Shown: piece after piece, positions 17,566 through 25,184 of the stretch
Position numbering within the stretch: position 1 is the stretch's first letter
Layout: each line of letters begins with the position of its first letter
Source of the DNA: CATQHS01 sp965203375
GTDB taxonomy: Bacteria; Actinomycetota; Acidimicrobiia; Acidimicrobiales; Aldehydirespiratoraceae
Reading direction: 5' to 3'
DNA length: 64,000 nucleotides
Assembly: GCA_965203375.1 (NCBI GenBank)
Contig: OZ241886.1
Location: 1,116,001-1,180,000, forward strand
Position numbers and translations under genes: made by a program
The notes under the pieces: generated by a model
What the model was told of the DNA's origin: nothing
The model's database searches: none
What the model saw: only the letters and a program-made list of their open reading frames with translations

Positions 17566-18450
17566 ACCCGCTACGCGCTGCGCGAGACCGGGCAGAACCT
17601 GGGGCGCAACTTCCAGCTTGCGGTGGCCACCGTCATCACCGTGGGCGTGTCGCTGGCCATGTTCGGCGGCTTCGTGCTCTTCCAGATCGCGGTGGACAAC
17701 GCCACCGAGCGCTGGGAGGGCGGCATCGAGTTCGTGGTCTGGATGAACGCCGACGCCGCCCCCGAGCAGGACGAGCGCATCCGCACCCGGCTGGATGAGA
17801 GCCCGGCGGTGAGCCGGTGGATATACGTGGACCAGGCCGAGACGTTCGAGGAGTTCAAGGAGCTGTTCGCCGACACGCCCGAGCTGGTGGAGTCGGTCAC
17901 CGCCGAGGAGCTGCCGCCGTCGTACCGGGTGGTGCCCGTCGACCCCGACCCTGACGTGGTGGAGGAGATCGGGAGCCAGTTCCGGGGCCAGCCCGGCGTG
18001 CGGGCGGTGGTGTTCGCCGGCGAGGCGGTGCGGGGCATCCAGGACCTGGCCGACCGGGCCGGGCTGGTGCTGTTCATCGGCTCCATCGTGCTGCTGGGGG
18101 CCTCGACCCTGCTCATCTTGAACACCCTGGCCATCGCCATCAGCAACCGGCGCCAGGAGATCGAGATCATGCGGGTGGTGGGGGCGTCGCGGTGGTTCGT
18201 GCGCATCCCGTTCATGCTGGAGGGGCTGATCCAGGGGGTGCTGGGGGCGCTGGTGGCCGTCGTCAGCAACAGCCTGTTGCGTGGCTACGTGATCGACTGG
18301 TTCAGCCAGGCTGACGAGATCCGGCTTTTGGCCGGGTTCAGCGTGGACAACGCGGCTTTGCTGCGGACCAACCTGGTGGTGTTGGCCATCGGCGTCGCCG
18401 TTTCGGTCATCGGCTCTGCTATCGCGGTGACCGTTTACCTCGACCGGTAG
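17557..18450 (+). CDS. ftsX: Cell division protein FtsX
   Basis: A 297-residue permease-like partner of FtsE. It has a membrane segment at about residues 22-44 (VATVITVGVSLAMFGGFVLF), a large extracellular domain (about 50-165, with FVVWMNADAAPEQDERIR and YVDQAETFEEFKELF typical of actinobacterial FtsX), and three more membrane segments (about 170-192, 222-246, 266-290). REIEIMRVVGASRWFVR-like sequence after the second segment (QEIEIMRVVGASRWFVRIPF) is the family cytoplasmic signature. The start is GTG 17557, the third of three tandem start copies. smpB, which often follows ftsX in actinobacteria, is not here. Confidence 0.95.
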   Translation: MLSTRYALRETGQNLGRNFQLAVATVITVGVSLAMFGGFVLFQIAVDNATERWEGGIEFVVWMNADAAPEQDERIRTRLDESPAVSRWIYVDQAETFEEFKELFADTPELVESVTAEELPPSYRVVPVDPDPDVVEEIGSQFRGQPGVRAVVFAGEAVRGIQDLADRAGLVLFIGSIVLLGASTLLILNTLAIAISNRRQEIEIMRVVGASRWFVRIPFMLEGLIQGVLGALVAVVSNSLLRGYVIDWFSQADEIRLLAGFSVDNAALLRTNLVVLAIGVAVSVIGSAIAVTVYLDR

Positions 18451-18493
18451 GTCTTCTTCGCCGTCTTTGGCGGTTTCGTTGTCAGGCTGGTTT

Positions 18494-18600
18494 GGCGGTT
18501 GCTTTGTCCGGCCGGCGGGTCCTGTCACGGGCGCGGTTTTGCCGCGGGGCGGCAAAACCGCGCCCGTGACAGGCCCCGCCGGCCGGACAAAGCAACCGCC
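18494..18600. repeat. 107-bp near-perfect palindrome (52-bp arms, 3-nt loop)
   Basis: The left arm 18494-18545 and right arm 18549-18600 are reverse complements with a single mismatch in 52, separated by GGG. It lies between the converging ftsX and ald genes. It could act as a bidirectional terminator, but neither side has a T-run, and the arms are much longer than in intrinsic terminators. It could also be a non-autonomous mobile or repetitive element able to form a cruciform. Confidence 0.85.
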
Positions 18601-18645
18601 CAAGCCGGGCGAGTTGGCTCGCGGCTGTCTCTGCCGCCTGACTCT

Positions 18646-19737
18646 TTATGCGGGGTGTTGTAGGGCCCGGGCCACGGTGGGCTCGGTGATCTGGCCGGCG
18701 CGCACTGTTAGGCCAGCCGCTAGGCCGGGGTCGGCCTGGCAGGCCTCTTCGGGGCCCAGGTCGGCCAAGCGGGTTATGTAGGGGAGGGTGGCGTTGTTGA
18801 GGGCCTGGGTGGAGGTGCGGGGCACGGCGCCGGGCATGTTGGCCACGCAGTAGTGGACCACCTCGTCGACGGTGTAGGTGGGCTCGGCGTGGGTGGTCGG
18901 CCGGGAGGTCTCGGCGCAGCCCCCCTGGTCGATGGCCACGTCCACGATCACCGAGCCGGGCCGCATGCCCTTGACCATCTCGGCCGTCACCAGGCGCGGT
19001 GTCCGGTCGCCCGGCACCAGCACCGCCCCGATCACCAGGTCGGCGCCCACCACGGCCGCCTCCAGGGCGGTCGGACCGGAGTACAGCGTCCGCAGGGCCG
19101 GGCCGAAGCGGGCGGCCAGCGACTCCAGCACGGCCGGGTTCCGGTCCAGCACCGTCACCGACGCCCCCAGCCCCACCGCCATCTCGATGGCGTTGCGGCC
19201 CACCGTTCCTCCGCCCACCACCGCCACCTCGGCCGCGGGCACCCCGGGGACGCCCCCCAGCAGCACCCCCCGGCCCCCGGCCGCGGCCTCCAGGCACCGG
19301 GCTCCGGCCTGGACCGACATGCGCCCGGCCACCTGCGACATCGGGGCCAGCAGGGGCAGGCCCCCGCCGGGGCCGGTCACCGACTCGTAGGCGAAGGCGG
19401 TGGCCCCGCTGGCCAGCAGGTCCTCGGCCTGCTCGGGATCGGGGGCCAGGTGCAGGTAGGCGAACAGCGTGTGGCGGGGGCGGAGCCGGGCCCGCTCGGC
19501 GGCCTGGGGCTCCTTGACCTTCACGATCAGCTCGGCTTGCTCGAACACCTCTTCGGCCGTGTCGGCCACCGCCGCGCCGTGGGTGACGTATTCCTCGTCG
19601 GAGAACCCGGCCCCGGCCCCGGCGCCGCGCTGCACGCAGATCTCGTGGCCGAGCCGGGCCAGCTCGGCCACGCTCTCGGGGGTAAGCCCGACCCGCCGCT
19701 CCTCGTTCTTGACCTCGGTTGGCACGCCTATCCTCAT
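18646..19737 (-). CDS. ald: Alanine dehydrogenase
   Basis: A 363-residue NAD-dependent enzyme that converts L-alanine to pyruvate and ammonia, reversibly. It has the N-terminal MRIGVPTEVKNEERRVGLTP, KVKEPQAAERARLRPRHTLFAYLHLAPD, the Rossmann motif VAVVGGGTVGRNAIEMAVGLGASVTVLDRN, and VDVAIDQGGCAETSRPTTHAEPTY, all family hallmarks. It is transcribed divergently from an Lrp-family regulator, with three evenly spaced ATTTCA boxes between them, an arrangement typical of ald/aldR-type control by alanine. The start ATG at 19737 follows TATCTT by 7 nt on the minus strand, suggesting a leaderless message. The gene converges on ftsX with the large palindrome between. Confidence 0.96.
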   Translation of the reverse strand: MRIGVPTEVKNEERRVGLTPESVAELARLGHEICVQRGAGAGAGFSDEEYVTHGAAVADTAEEVFEQAELIVKVKEPQAAERARLRPRHTLFAYLHLAPDPEQAEDLLASGATAFAYESVTGPGGGLPLLAPMSQVAGRMSVQAGARCLEAAAGGRGVLLGGVPGVPAAEVAVVGGGTVGRNAIEMAVGLGASVTVLDRNPAVLESLAARFGPALRTLYSGPTALEAAVVGADLVIGAVLVPGDRTPRLVTAEMVKGMRPGSVIVDVAIDQGGCAETSRPTTHAEPTYTVDEVVHYCVANMPGAVPRTSTQALNNATLPYITRLADLGPEEACQADPGLAAGLTVRAGQITEPTVARALQHPA

Positions 19738-19767
19738 GCCTTAGAAGATAGTGCGGTCGTCGCGCCG

Positions 19768-19805
19768 ATTTCACAGCTATTTCAGCTAGTTATAGGCTGA
19801 TTTCA
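19768..19805. promoter_or_regulatory. Candidate Lrp-family operator between ald and its regulator
   Basis: ATTTCA occurs at 19768, 19779 and 19800, spaced 11 and 21 bp (one and two helical turns), in an AT-rich stretch within a GC-rich genome. The boxes lie upstream of both the ald and lrp promoters, which suits an Lrp/AsnC octamer that contacts one face of the DNA. Confidence 0.5.
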
Positions 19806-19813
19806 GGAGATTA

Positions 19814-19842
19814 TTGCGCGGTCGGGAGATTTTCGGTATGAT
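19814..19842 (+). promoter_or_regulatory. Promoter of the Lrp-family gene, probably leaderless
   Basis: TTGCGC (19814-19819), a 17-bp spacer and TATGAT (19837-19842) form a good sigma-70-type promoter. The GTG start at 19849 lies 6 nt after the -10 box, where transcription would begin, so the mRNA should lack a leader. Confidence 0.65.
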
Positions 19843-19848
19843 TGTTGC

Positions 19849-20310
19849 GTGCAGGATCTGGACGAGATCGACCGGCTGATCCTGAACGAGCTGCAGGCCG
19901 ACGGCCGGATGCCCAACGCCGAGGTGGCCGGCCGGGTGGGCCTGTCGCCGTCGGCCTGCCACCGCCGGGTCCGACGCCTGGAGGAATCCGGCGTGATCGC
20001 CGGCTATGTGATGATCGTGGACCGCGACCGCATCGACCGGGCCCTGGACGTGTTCGTGGAGATCTCGCTGGCCAGCCAGAGCGAGGAGTCGCTGCGGCGG
20101 TTCGAGTCGGAGGTGGCCGACTGCCCCGAGGTGATGTCGTGCCACTTGATGGCCGGCGACGCCGACTACCTGATGCATCTGGCCGTGGCCGACCACCGGG
20201 ACTTCGAGCGGATCCACAACCGCTACCTGTCCCGGTTCAGCGGGGTGGCCCGGCTGAGGTCCAGCTTCGCCATCCGCACCGTCTACGAGACCACCCACCA
20301 TCACGTCTGA
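19849..20310 (+). CDS. Lrp/AsnC-family transcriptional regulator
   Basis: A 153-residue regulator. The N-terminal winged helix is LDEIDRLILNELQADGRMPNAEVAGRVGLSPSACHRRVRRLEESGVI, followed by the RAM ligand-binding domain (VFVEISLASQSEESLRRFESEV, VMSCHLMAGDADYLMHLAVAD). The family forms dimers to octamers, senses amino acids and controls catabolic genes. Divergent placement next to ald, with operator-like repeats between, makes alanine-responsive control of ald the likely role (inference). GTG 19849 is chosen because the promoter -10 box ends 6 nt before it and the family N-terminus fits. Confidence 0.92.
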   Translation: MQDLDEIDRLILNELQADGRMPNAEVAGRVGLSPSACHRRVRRLEESGVIAGYVMIVDRDRIDRALDVFVEISLASQSEESLRRFESEVADCPEVMSCHLMAGDADYLMHLAVADHRDFERIHNRYLSRFSGVARLRSSFAIRTVYETTHHHV

Positions 20311-20518
20311 CCGCCAACCCCCCCGCCACCACGCCGAGACCCCGCCGGGACCCTTGGCGTCCCCCCTTCGCGCGTCCCCCTCGCGTCTCCCTTCGCGCGT
20401 CCCCCTTCGCGTTTTCTGAGCAGAAATCATCGCTATAGCGCAAATAAATGCTCAGAAAAACCGAGGTCAGAGGAACCGAGATCGGAGAGACGGTTGGAGG
20501 GGAGGGGGAGGGGGAGGG
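20311..20518. terminator. Convergent intergenic region with an inverted repeat
   Basis: Between the converging lrp and acyl-CoA dehydrogenase genes lie four imperfect TTCGCGCGTCCCCC repeats (20350-20410), then an inverted repeat TTTTCTGAGCA (20412-20422) / TGCTCAGAAAA (20449-20459) with the palindrome CGCTATAGCG in the loop, then a GGGGA-rich tract. The repeat begins and ends with T/A runs, so it could terminate transcription from both sides. Confidence 0.5.
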
Positions 20519-21745
20519 TTAGAGGGGGAGGTCTTTGAACGGCACGCCCTTGTCGGCGCTGATGTCGCGGGGCAGGCCCAGGACCCGGTCGCCGATGATG
20601 TTGCGCTGGATCTCCGAGGTTCCGCCCGCGATGGACGACTGCAGGGTGGACAGGGCGTTGCGCTGCCAGACCGCGCCGGACTCGTGCTCCCAGGCCGCGC
20701 CGGCGGCCCCGACCACCTCCATGGACAGGTCGCGGTACACCGCCAGCAGCTCCGACCACGCCAGCTTGCCGACCGAGCCGCCCGGCCCCGGTGTCCGGCC
20801 CGCCTTGAGCTCGGCCCGGGTCCGCATCGAGACCAGCGACCGGCAGGTCTCCAGGATTCTCAGGGTCATCAGCCTCTGGCGCAGCCGGGGGTCGCCGATG
20901 ACGCCCCGCCGCCGGCACTCCTCGATCAGGCGGTCGGACCGGTCGGTGTCGATGCCCCCCGCCGGGCCGGCGCCGATGGCCACCCGCTCGTACATGAGCA
21001 TGGCCGTGGCCATGGCCCAGCCCTTGTTGGCCTCGCCCAGCAGGTTGGCGGCCGGTATGCGCACGCCGGTGAAGAAGATCTGGTTGAAGGCCGTGCCCCC
21101 GTCGATCTGGTGGATGGGGCGGATCTCGATCCCGGGCGCGTCCATGGCCACGGCGAACATGGAGATGCCGGCGTGCTTGGGCGCATCCATGTCGGTGCGG
21201 GCGATGACGATGCCGTAGGCGCACAGGTGGGCCAGGGTGGTCCACACCTTCTCGCCGTCGATGACCCACTGGTCGCCGTCGCGGACGGCCCGGGTCCGCA
21301 GGCTGGCCACGTCGGAGCCGGCGGCGGGCTCGGAGAACATCTGGCACCACACCTCCTCGCCGGAGATGTTGCGGGCCATCCAGGCCGCCTTCTGCGCCTC
21401 GGTGCCGTATTCGGCCAGCATGGGCAGGCACATGCCGTGGGAGATGGTGAGCTCGTAGGTCATGTTCGGGTACCGGGCGTACTCGTCGCGCCAGACCCGC
21501 TCGTGGGCCTTGGTGAGCCCGGCCCCTCCGTATTCGGCCGGGTAGGTGAGCCCGGCCAGGCCCGCTTCGGCCAGGGCCTTCTGGAACCTCTGGGCGGCCC
21601 GCAGCCGCAGCTCGCCCCTGGGGTCGTCCCGGCCGCCGAGGTCGGTGCCGGTGGCGCGGCGGTCCAGGAAGGCCCGGCAGCGGGCCCGGAACTCGGCCTC
21701 GTCCGCCGGGGAGAGGGCCTCGGAGTCGGGGTCGGCGGTGGTCAT
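20519..21745 (-). CDS. Acyl-CoA dehydrogenase
   Basis: A 408-residue FAD enzyme that forms a 2,3-double bond in acyl-CoA, feeding electrons to ETF. It has AGLAGLTYPAEYGGAGL, the FAD-binding signature CQMFSEPAAGSDVASLRTRAVRDGDQWVIDGEKVWTT, and C-terminal WQRNALSTLQSSIAGGTSEIQRNIIGDRVLGLPRD. The length and the C-terminal TSEIQRN motif indicate a standard medium-chain-like member. The catalytic base region lies near YRDLSMEVVGAAG. Substrate is unclear; actinobacteria have many paralogues for lipid and sterol breakdown. It stands alone on the minus strand between lrp and the tmRNA gene. Confidence 0.93.
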   Translation of the reverse strand: MTTADPDSEALSPADEAEFRARCRAFLDRRATGTDLGGRDDPRGELRLRAAQRFQKALAEAGLAGLTYPAEYGGAGLTKAHERVWRDEYARYPNMTYELTISHGMCLPMLAEYGTEAQKAAWMARNISGEEVWCQMFSEPAAGSDVASLRTRAVRDGDQWVIDGEKVWTTLAHLCAYGIVIARTDMDAPKHAGISMFAVAMDAPGIEIRPIHQIDGGTAFNQIFFTGVRIPAANLLGEANKGWAMATAMLMYERVAIGAGPAGGIDTDRSDRLIEECRRRGVIGDPRLRQRLMTLRILETCRSLVSMRTRAELKAGRTPGPGGSVGKLAWSELLAVYRDLSMEVVGAAGAAWEHESGAVWQRNALSTLQSSIAGGTSEIQRNIIGDRVLGLPRDISADKGVPFKDLPL

Positions 21746-21867
21746 CTGCGCATGGCCTGAGTCCTGGCTTAGGTTAGGTTCCCGTGAGCGGCCGCGGACC
21801 CCCCGCCGGAGGCTGCGTCACCCAGCGCCGCCGCTGAGCAGGCGAGACGCGGAAGGTGCGAAAGGGT

Positions 21868-22312
21868 TGGTGGAGCTGGAGGGAATCGAACCCTCGTCCG
21901 TCGGGCGGACACCAGGCGTGATACGACCATTCCCGTGATTCCGGCTCGCGGCTGCCGGTCCGCCGGGTCGGTTGGATCGGCGCTCCTGCGACTCTTTTCG
22001 AGGAATTCGATTGCGAATCGTCGGGGATCGGCGCTCCTGCCGCCGGATCTTTCTCCGGTGTCAGCGGTCTTTGCCTGCGGTCAGCGGTCTTTCCCGGCGG
22101 TCACCTCTGCTTCTGGTGCCAGGCTGCAGCGGTCCGGCCCCGCGTGCCATTGCTGGTCGCGATGATTCTCTGCTTCACCTGATCGTCGGATCAGGCTACG
22201 AGAACGAGATCGTCCGTGTCGGCGTCTCTGTGGGTGCCCCGTTTAGGGAGTCTGAGCAACTCCGGTCGCACGCGTTGGCCTCCGGGTCCCGGCGTCGAAA
22301 CCGATCAGCCCC
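21868..22312 (-). ncRNA. ssrA: Transfer-messenger RNA (ssrA)
   Basis: On the minus strand the RNA starts GGGGCUGAUCGGUUUCGAC at 22312 and ends in GGUUCGAUUCCCUCCAGCUC-CACCA at 21868, the universal tmRNA ends. GGGGCUG pairs with CAGCUCC to form the acceptor stem, and CCA is encoded. The tag frame runs through 22238-22191; it ends ...ADTDDLVLVA and then UGA at 22193-22191, so the proteolysis tag ends in LVA rather than the common LAA. tmRNA rescues stalled ribosomes with SmpB. At about 445 nt it is longer than the usual 350-400; repeats in the pseudoknot region (GGATCGGCGCTCCTG at 21975 and 22026, GTCAGCGGTCTTT at about 22060 and 22080) account for the extra length. It is divergent from argH. 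Confidence 0.95.
22191..22238 (-). other. tmRNA tag-peptide reading frame
   Basis: Reading minus-strand from 22238, GGC ACC CAC AGA GAC GCC GAC ACG ... GTA GCC TGA encodes GTHRDADTDDLVLVA then stop. The exact resume codon is uncertain (GGC 22238 or GCC 22223 are candidates). The C-terminal LVLVA should be a ClpXP-type degron. Confidence 0.7.
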
Positions 22313-22464
22313 TTGTGCTTGGTGGTGGATGCGGATGTCAAGGTGCGGCTAGGCCCAGTCTACGACCTCAACCCAGGAAGGCGTCCCGGGTTGTCACAAA
22401 CCAGTTGTGGTCCATCGCGGGATGCAGACCCTCAGGGCCCCGGAAACCGCTCCACGCGCCCTCT

Positions 22465-22473
22465 TAGTATTAT
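22465..22473 (+). promoter_or_regulatory. Candidate -10 box of argH
   Basis: Overlapping TAGTAT (22465-22470) and TATTAT (22468-22473) lie 7-10 nt before the argH ATG at 22481, with no Shine-Dalgarno sequence between, again suggesting a leaderless start. Confidence 0.5.
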
Positions 22474-22480
22474 CCAGCCG

Positions 22481-23854
22481 ATGCTGTGGTCCGGGCGCTT
22501 CGAGCGCGAGCCTGAGGCCGCGGTGCGGGCGCTCAACGACAGCCTCGAGTTCGACCGGCGGCTGTTCGAGGCCGACATCGCCGGCTCCCGGGCCCATGCC
22601 GAGATGCTGGGCGAGGTCGGGATCCTCGCCCCGGCCGAGCGCGACGGCATCCTGTCAGCCCTGGACCAGGCTGAGGCCGAGCTCCGGGACGGCCGCTTCG
22701 AGTTCGCCCCCGGCGACGAGGACATCCACACCGCGGTGGAGCGCCGGGTCACCGAACTGGACCCGGCCGGGGCCAAGCTGCACACCGGGCGGAGCCGCAA
22801 CGACCAGGTGGCCACCGCCTTCCGGCTATGGACCCGGCAGGCCCTGGGGGAGGTGGCCGGGCTGGTGTTGGATCTTCAGGCCGCGCTGCTGGATCGGGCC
22901 GTCGCTGCCAGCGGCGCCTGCCTGCCCGGCTACACCCACCTCCAGCAGGCCCAGCCCGTGACCCTGGCCCACCACCTGCTGGCCCACGGCTGGGCCCTGG
23001 CCCGGGACGCCGACCGGCTCCTCGACGCCCGCCGCCGGGCCGACGTCTCCCCGCTGGGGGCCGGGGCCCTGGCCGGCTCGTCCCTGCCGCTCGATCCCCC
23101 CGGCGCCGCCCGCCGCCTCGGCTTCGCGGCCGTGTTCGACAACAGCCTCGACGCCGTGTCCGACCGGGACTTCGCGGCCGACGCCCTCTACGCCCTGGCC
23201 ATGCTGGGCGTGCATCTGAGCCGCATCGGCGAGGAGCTGGTGCTGTGGGCCTCGACCGAGGTCGGCTTCGTCACCCTCGACGACGGGTACGCCACCGGGT
23301 CGTCGATGATGCCCCAGAAGCGCAACCCCGACGTGGCCGAACTGGCCCGGGGCAAGGCCGGTCGCCTGGTGGGCCGCCTCACCGGGCTGCTGACCACCCT
23401 CAAGGGCCTGCCCCTCACCTACAACAAGGACCTCCAAGAGGACAAGGAGCCGCTGTTCGACGCGGTCGACACCGCCCGGCTGGTGCTGGTGGCTCTGGAG
23501 GGCATGGTGGCCACCGCCGCCTTCGACACCGAGCGGATGGCCGAGGCCGCGTCCTCCCCGGAGCTGGCCGCCACCGACCTGGCCGAGTGGCTGGTGGGTC
23601 GGGGCACGGCCTTCCGCGACGCCCACGCCGCGGTGGGGGAGCTGATCCGGCGGGCCGCGGCCGCCGACGCGCCGCTGGCCGAGCTGGTGTCCGCCCACCC
23701 GAGTCTGGGCCCCGAGGCGGCGGAGCTGCTGGACCCGGCCCGGTCGCTGGCCCGGCGCAACACCCACGGCGGCCCCGGTCCCGAGGCGCTGGCCGCCCAG
23801 ATCGAGCGGTTCCGAGCCCGCCTCGACGCCGACCGGGCCCGGATCGGAGGCTGA
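22481..23854 (+). CDS. argH: Argininosuccinate lyase
   Basis: A 457-residue fumarase-superfamily enzyme that cleaves argininosuccinate to arginine and fumarate, the last step of arginine synthesis. It has LWSGRFEREPEAAVRALNDSLEFDRRLFEADI at the N-terminus, EDIHTAVERRVTEL, KLHTGRSRNDQVATAFRLW, the Thr/His region YTHLQQAQPVTLAHHLLAH, and the superfamily signature GSSMMPQKRNPDVAELARGKAG. The frame is open further upstream to 22313, but ATG 22481 fits the family start and the -10 box just before it; the longer form would overlap the tmRNA promoter. No other arg genes are adjacent. Its last codons (ATC GGA GGC TGA) are copied twice downstream. Confidence 0.96.
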   Translation: MLWSGRFEREPEAAVRALNDSLEFDRRLFEADIAGSRAHAEMLGEVGILAPAERDGILSALDQAEAELRDGRFEFAPGDEDIHTAVERRVTELDPAGAKLHTGRSRNDQVATAFRLWTRQALGEVAGLVLDLQAALLDRAVAASGACLPGYTHLQQAQPVTLAHHLLAHGWALARDADRLLDARRRADVSPLGAGALAGSSLPLDPPGAARRLGFAAVFDNSLDAVSDRDFAADALYALAMLGVHLSRIGEELVLWASTEVGFVTLDDGYATGSSMMPQKRNPDVAELARGKAGRLVGRLTGLLTTLKGLPLTYNKDLQEDKEPLFDAVDTARLVLVALEGMVATAAFDTERMAEAASSPELAATDLAEWLVGRGTAFRDAHAAVGELIRRAAAADAPLAELVSAHPSLGPEAAELLDPARSLARRNTHGGPGPEALAAQIERFRARLDADRARIGG

Positions 23855-24012
23855 GGTGAGCTTTGCCGACCGCGGTCGGGGGCTGGCAACCGGCTGTGCC
23901 CGAGCCCCGTCGGGGGCTGAGTTGAGGTTCGCCGACCGCAGACGGGGGCTGGCAACGGGCCGGGTCCGGCTCCCCTCCGAGGTCGGGGGCTGAGTTGGCC
24001 TTCACCAACCGC
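23852..24012 (+). repeat. argH/thioesterase junction: three start copies with a 45-codon minigene
   Basis: Starts GTG 23856, TTG 23922 and TTG 23995 precede AGCTTTGCCGACCGC, AGGTTCGCCGACCGC and GCCTTCACCAACCGC; the last is the thioesterase start (MAFTNR). GGGGGCTGAG, copied from the argH end, precedes the second and third. The first two starts are in one frame, giving MSFADRGRGLATG... which continues through the second copy and ends GTC GGG GGC TGA at 23993, like argH (IGG then stop). Confidence 0.8.
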
Positions 24013-24381
24013 TATCCGGTGCGCTACGGCGAGTGCGACCGGCAGGGCGTGGTCTTCAACGCCTGGTACCAGGCCTACTTGGACGACGCCGTCGACGTCT
24101 GGCTGCGCCGACTCGACCCCCGCTTCGAGGACCGGGGCTGGGAGCTGATGCTCAAGAAGACCGAGATCGTCTGGCACGCGGCCGCTGGCATCGGGGAGGT
24201 CTTCACCGTGACCGCCGAGGTCTCCCGGTGGGGGACCACCTCCTTCGACGTGGCGTTCGAGGGCCGGGTGCAGGAGCGCCACTGCATCGACGGGTCCTTC
24301 ACCTATGTGGTGGTCGACACCGCCGCCCACCGACCCGTGCCCGTGCCCGTGCCCGACGAGCTCAGGTCCCACCTCGAGTGA
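23995..24381 (+). CDS. Acyl-CoA thioesterase of the 4HBT hotdog family
   Basis: A 128-residue single hotdog domain. YPVRYGECDRQGVVFNAWYQAYLDDAVDVWLR near the N-terminus carries the catalytic Asp-containing motif (D in CDRQGVVFNAWY) of 4-hydroxybenzoyl-CoA thioesterase/YbgC-type enzymes. The rest (EIVWHAAAGIGEVFTVTAEVSRWGTTSFDVAFEGRVQ) is the beta sheet. It should hydrolyse an acyl-CoA thioester; the acyl group is unknown. The start is TTG 23995, the third of three copied starts; the alignment supports it. The stop overlaps the next gene by 4 bp (GTGA). Confidence 0.85.
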   Translation: MAFTNRYPVRYGECDRQGVVFNAWYQAYLDDAVDVWLRRLDPRFEDRGWELMLKKTEIVWHAAAGIGEVFTVTAEVSRWGTTSFDVAFEGRVQERHCIDGSFTYVVVDTAAHRPVPVPVPDELRSHLE

Positions 24382-25028
24382 CCCCCGGCCCGACCGCTGT
24401 CGCCCGCTCTTCGGGTTCGGCCGGGTCGGCTGAGGCGGGCGGCGGCCGGGTTCGGCTCGGGCGCGAGTTCTACGCCCGGCCGGTGACAGAGGTGGCCAGG
24501 AACCTGCTCAACAAAGTCTTGGTGGGGCCGTCGGGCCGGGCAGGCCGGATCGTGGAGGTGGAGGCCTACGGCGGCGCCGACGATCCGGGCAGCCACGCCT
24601 TCCGGGGCCTAACCCCCCGCACCGAGGTGATGTTCGGGCCGCCCGGCCGCCTCTACGTCTACTTCACCTACGGGATGCACTGGTGCGCCAACGCGGTGGC
24701 CGAGACCGACGGTACCGCCGGGGCGGTGCTGCTGCGGGCCCTCACCCCCCTGGACGGGATCGAGGCCATGAGAGCGGCCCGGGGCCCGGCCGCGGCCCGC
24801 GACCGGGACCTGTGCAGCGGGCCGGCCAAGCTGACCCAGGCCCTCGGGATCGACGGCGCCTTCAACGGCATCGACTTGACCGCCGGCTCAGACGGCGTAA
24901 TCATCGGCTCCGACGGGACCGCCCCGCCGTCGGCGCCGGTGTGCACGACCCGCATCGGGCTGTCGGCGGGAGCGGCCCGGCGCTGGCGCTGGTACGTCCC
25001 CGACGCGGCCGACGTGAGCCGCCCCTGA
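24378..25028 (+). CDS. mpg: 3-methyladenine DNA glycosylase
   Basis: A 216-residue alkyl-purine glycosylase of the AAG/MPG type, which removes alkylated purines in base-excision repair. It has LGREFYARPVTEVARNLLNKVLV, GRIVEVEAYGGADDPGSHAFRGLTPRTEVMFGPPGRLYVYFTYGMHWCANAV (including the catalytic E in VEVEAY), and CSGPAKLTQALGIDGAFNGIDL. Length is normal. The GTG start at 24378 overlaps the thioesterase stop; the first about 25 residues are low-complexity and not part of the fold. In mycobacteria mpg lies near tyrS, as here (from memory). Confidence 0.93.
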   Translation: MTPGPTAVARSSGSAGSAEAGGGRVRLGREFYARPVTEVARNLLNKVLVGPSGRAGRIVEVEAYGGADDPGSHAFRGLTPRTEVMFGPPGRLYVYFTYGMHWCANAVAETDGTAGAVLLRALTPLDGIEAMRAARGPAAARDRDLCSGPAKLTQALGIDGAFNGIDLTAGSDGVIIGSDGTAPPSAPVCTTRIGLSAGAARRWRWYVPDAADVSRP

Positions 25029-25075
25029 CCGGTTCCTGCTCCCTGATCGGTTCTGTCCCCGACCGCTCCCGCTTC
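25018..25075 (+). repeat. Short repeats after the mpg stop
   Basis: CCCCTGACCGGTTCCTG at 25022-25038 recurs as TCCCTGATCGGTTCTG at about 25041-25056, then CCCCGACCGCTCC. This is a short version of the stop-codon duplications at other gene ends. Confidence 0.4.
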
Positions 25076-25184
25076 GGTCGGCTCAGCCCCGGGCGTCATC
25101 GCCTCTCAGAGCGCCCGCGAATAGGAGCCACGCTTTCGTGTTTTCCCCAGTCAAGCCGTTCGCTCACGCTTACGGCGCGGCTTC

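Noticed and set aside
18494..18600. Palindrome as an ordinary intrinsic terminator
   Set aside because: Arms of 52 bp are far too long and neither side has a T-run; termination remains possible but is not shown.
18467..18781. 104-codon frame across the palindrome
   Set aside because: It reads through both arms and into the ald 3' end antisense; the peptide only reflects the palindrome.
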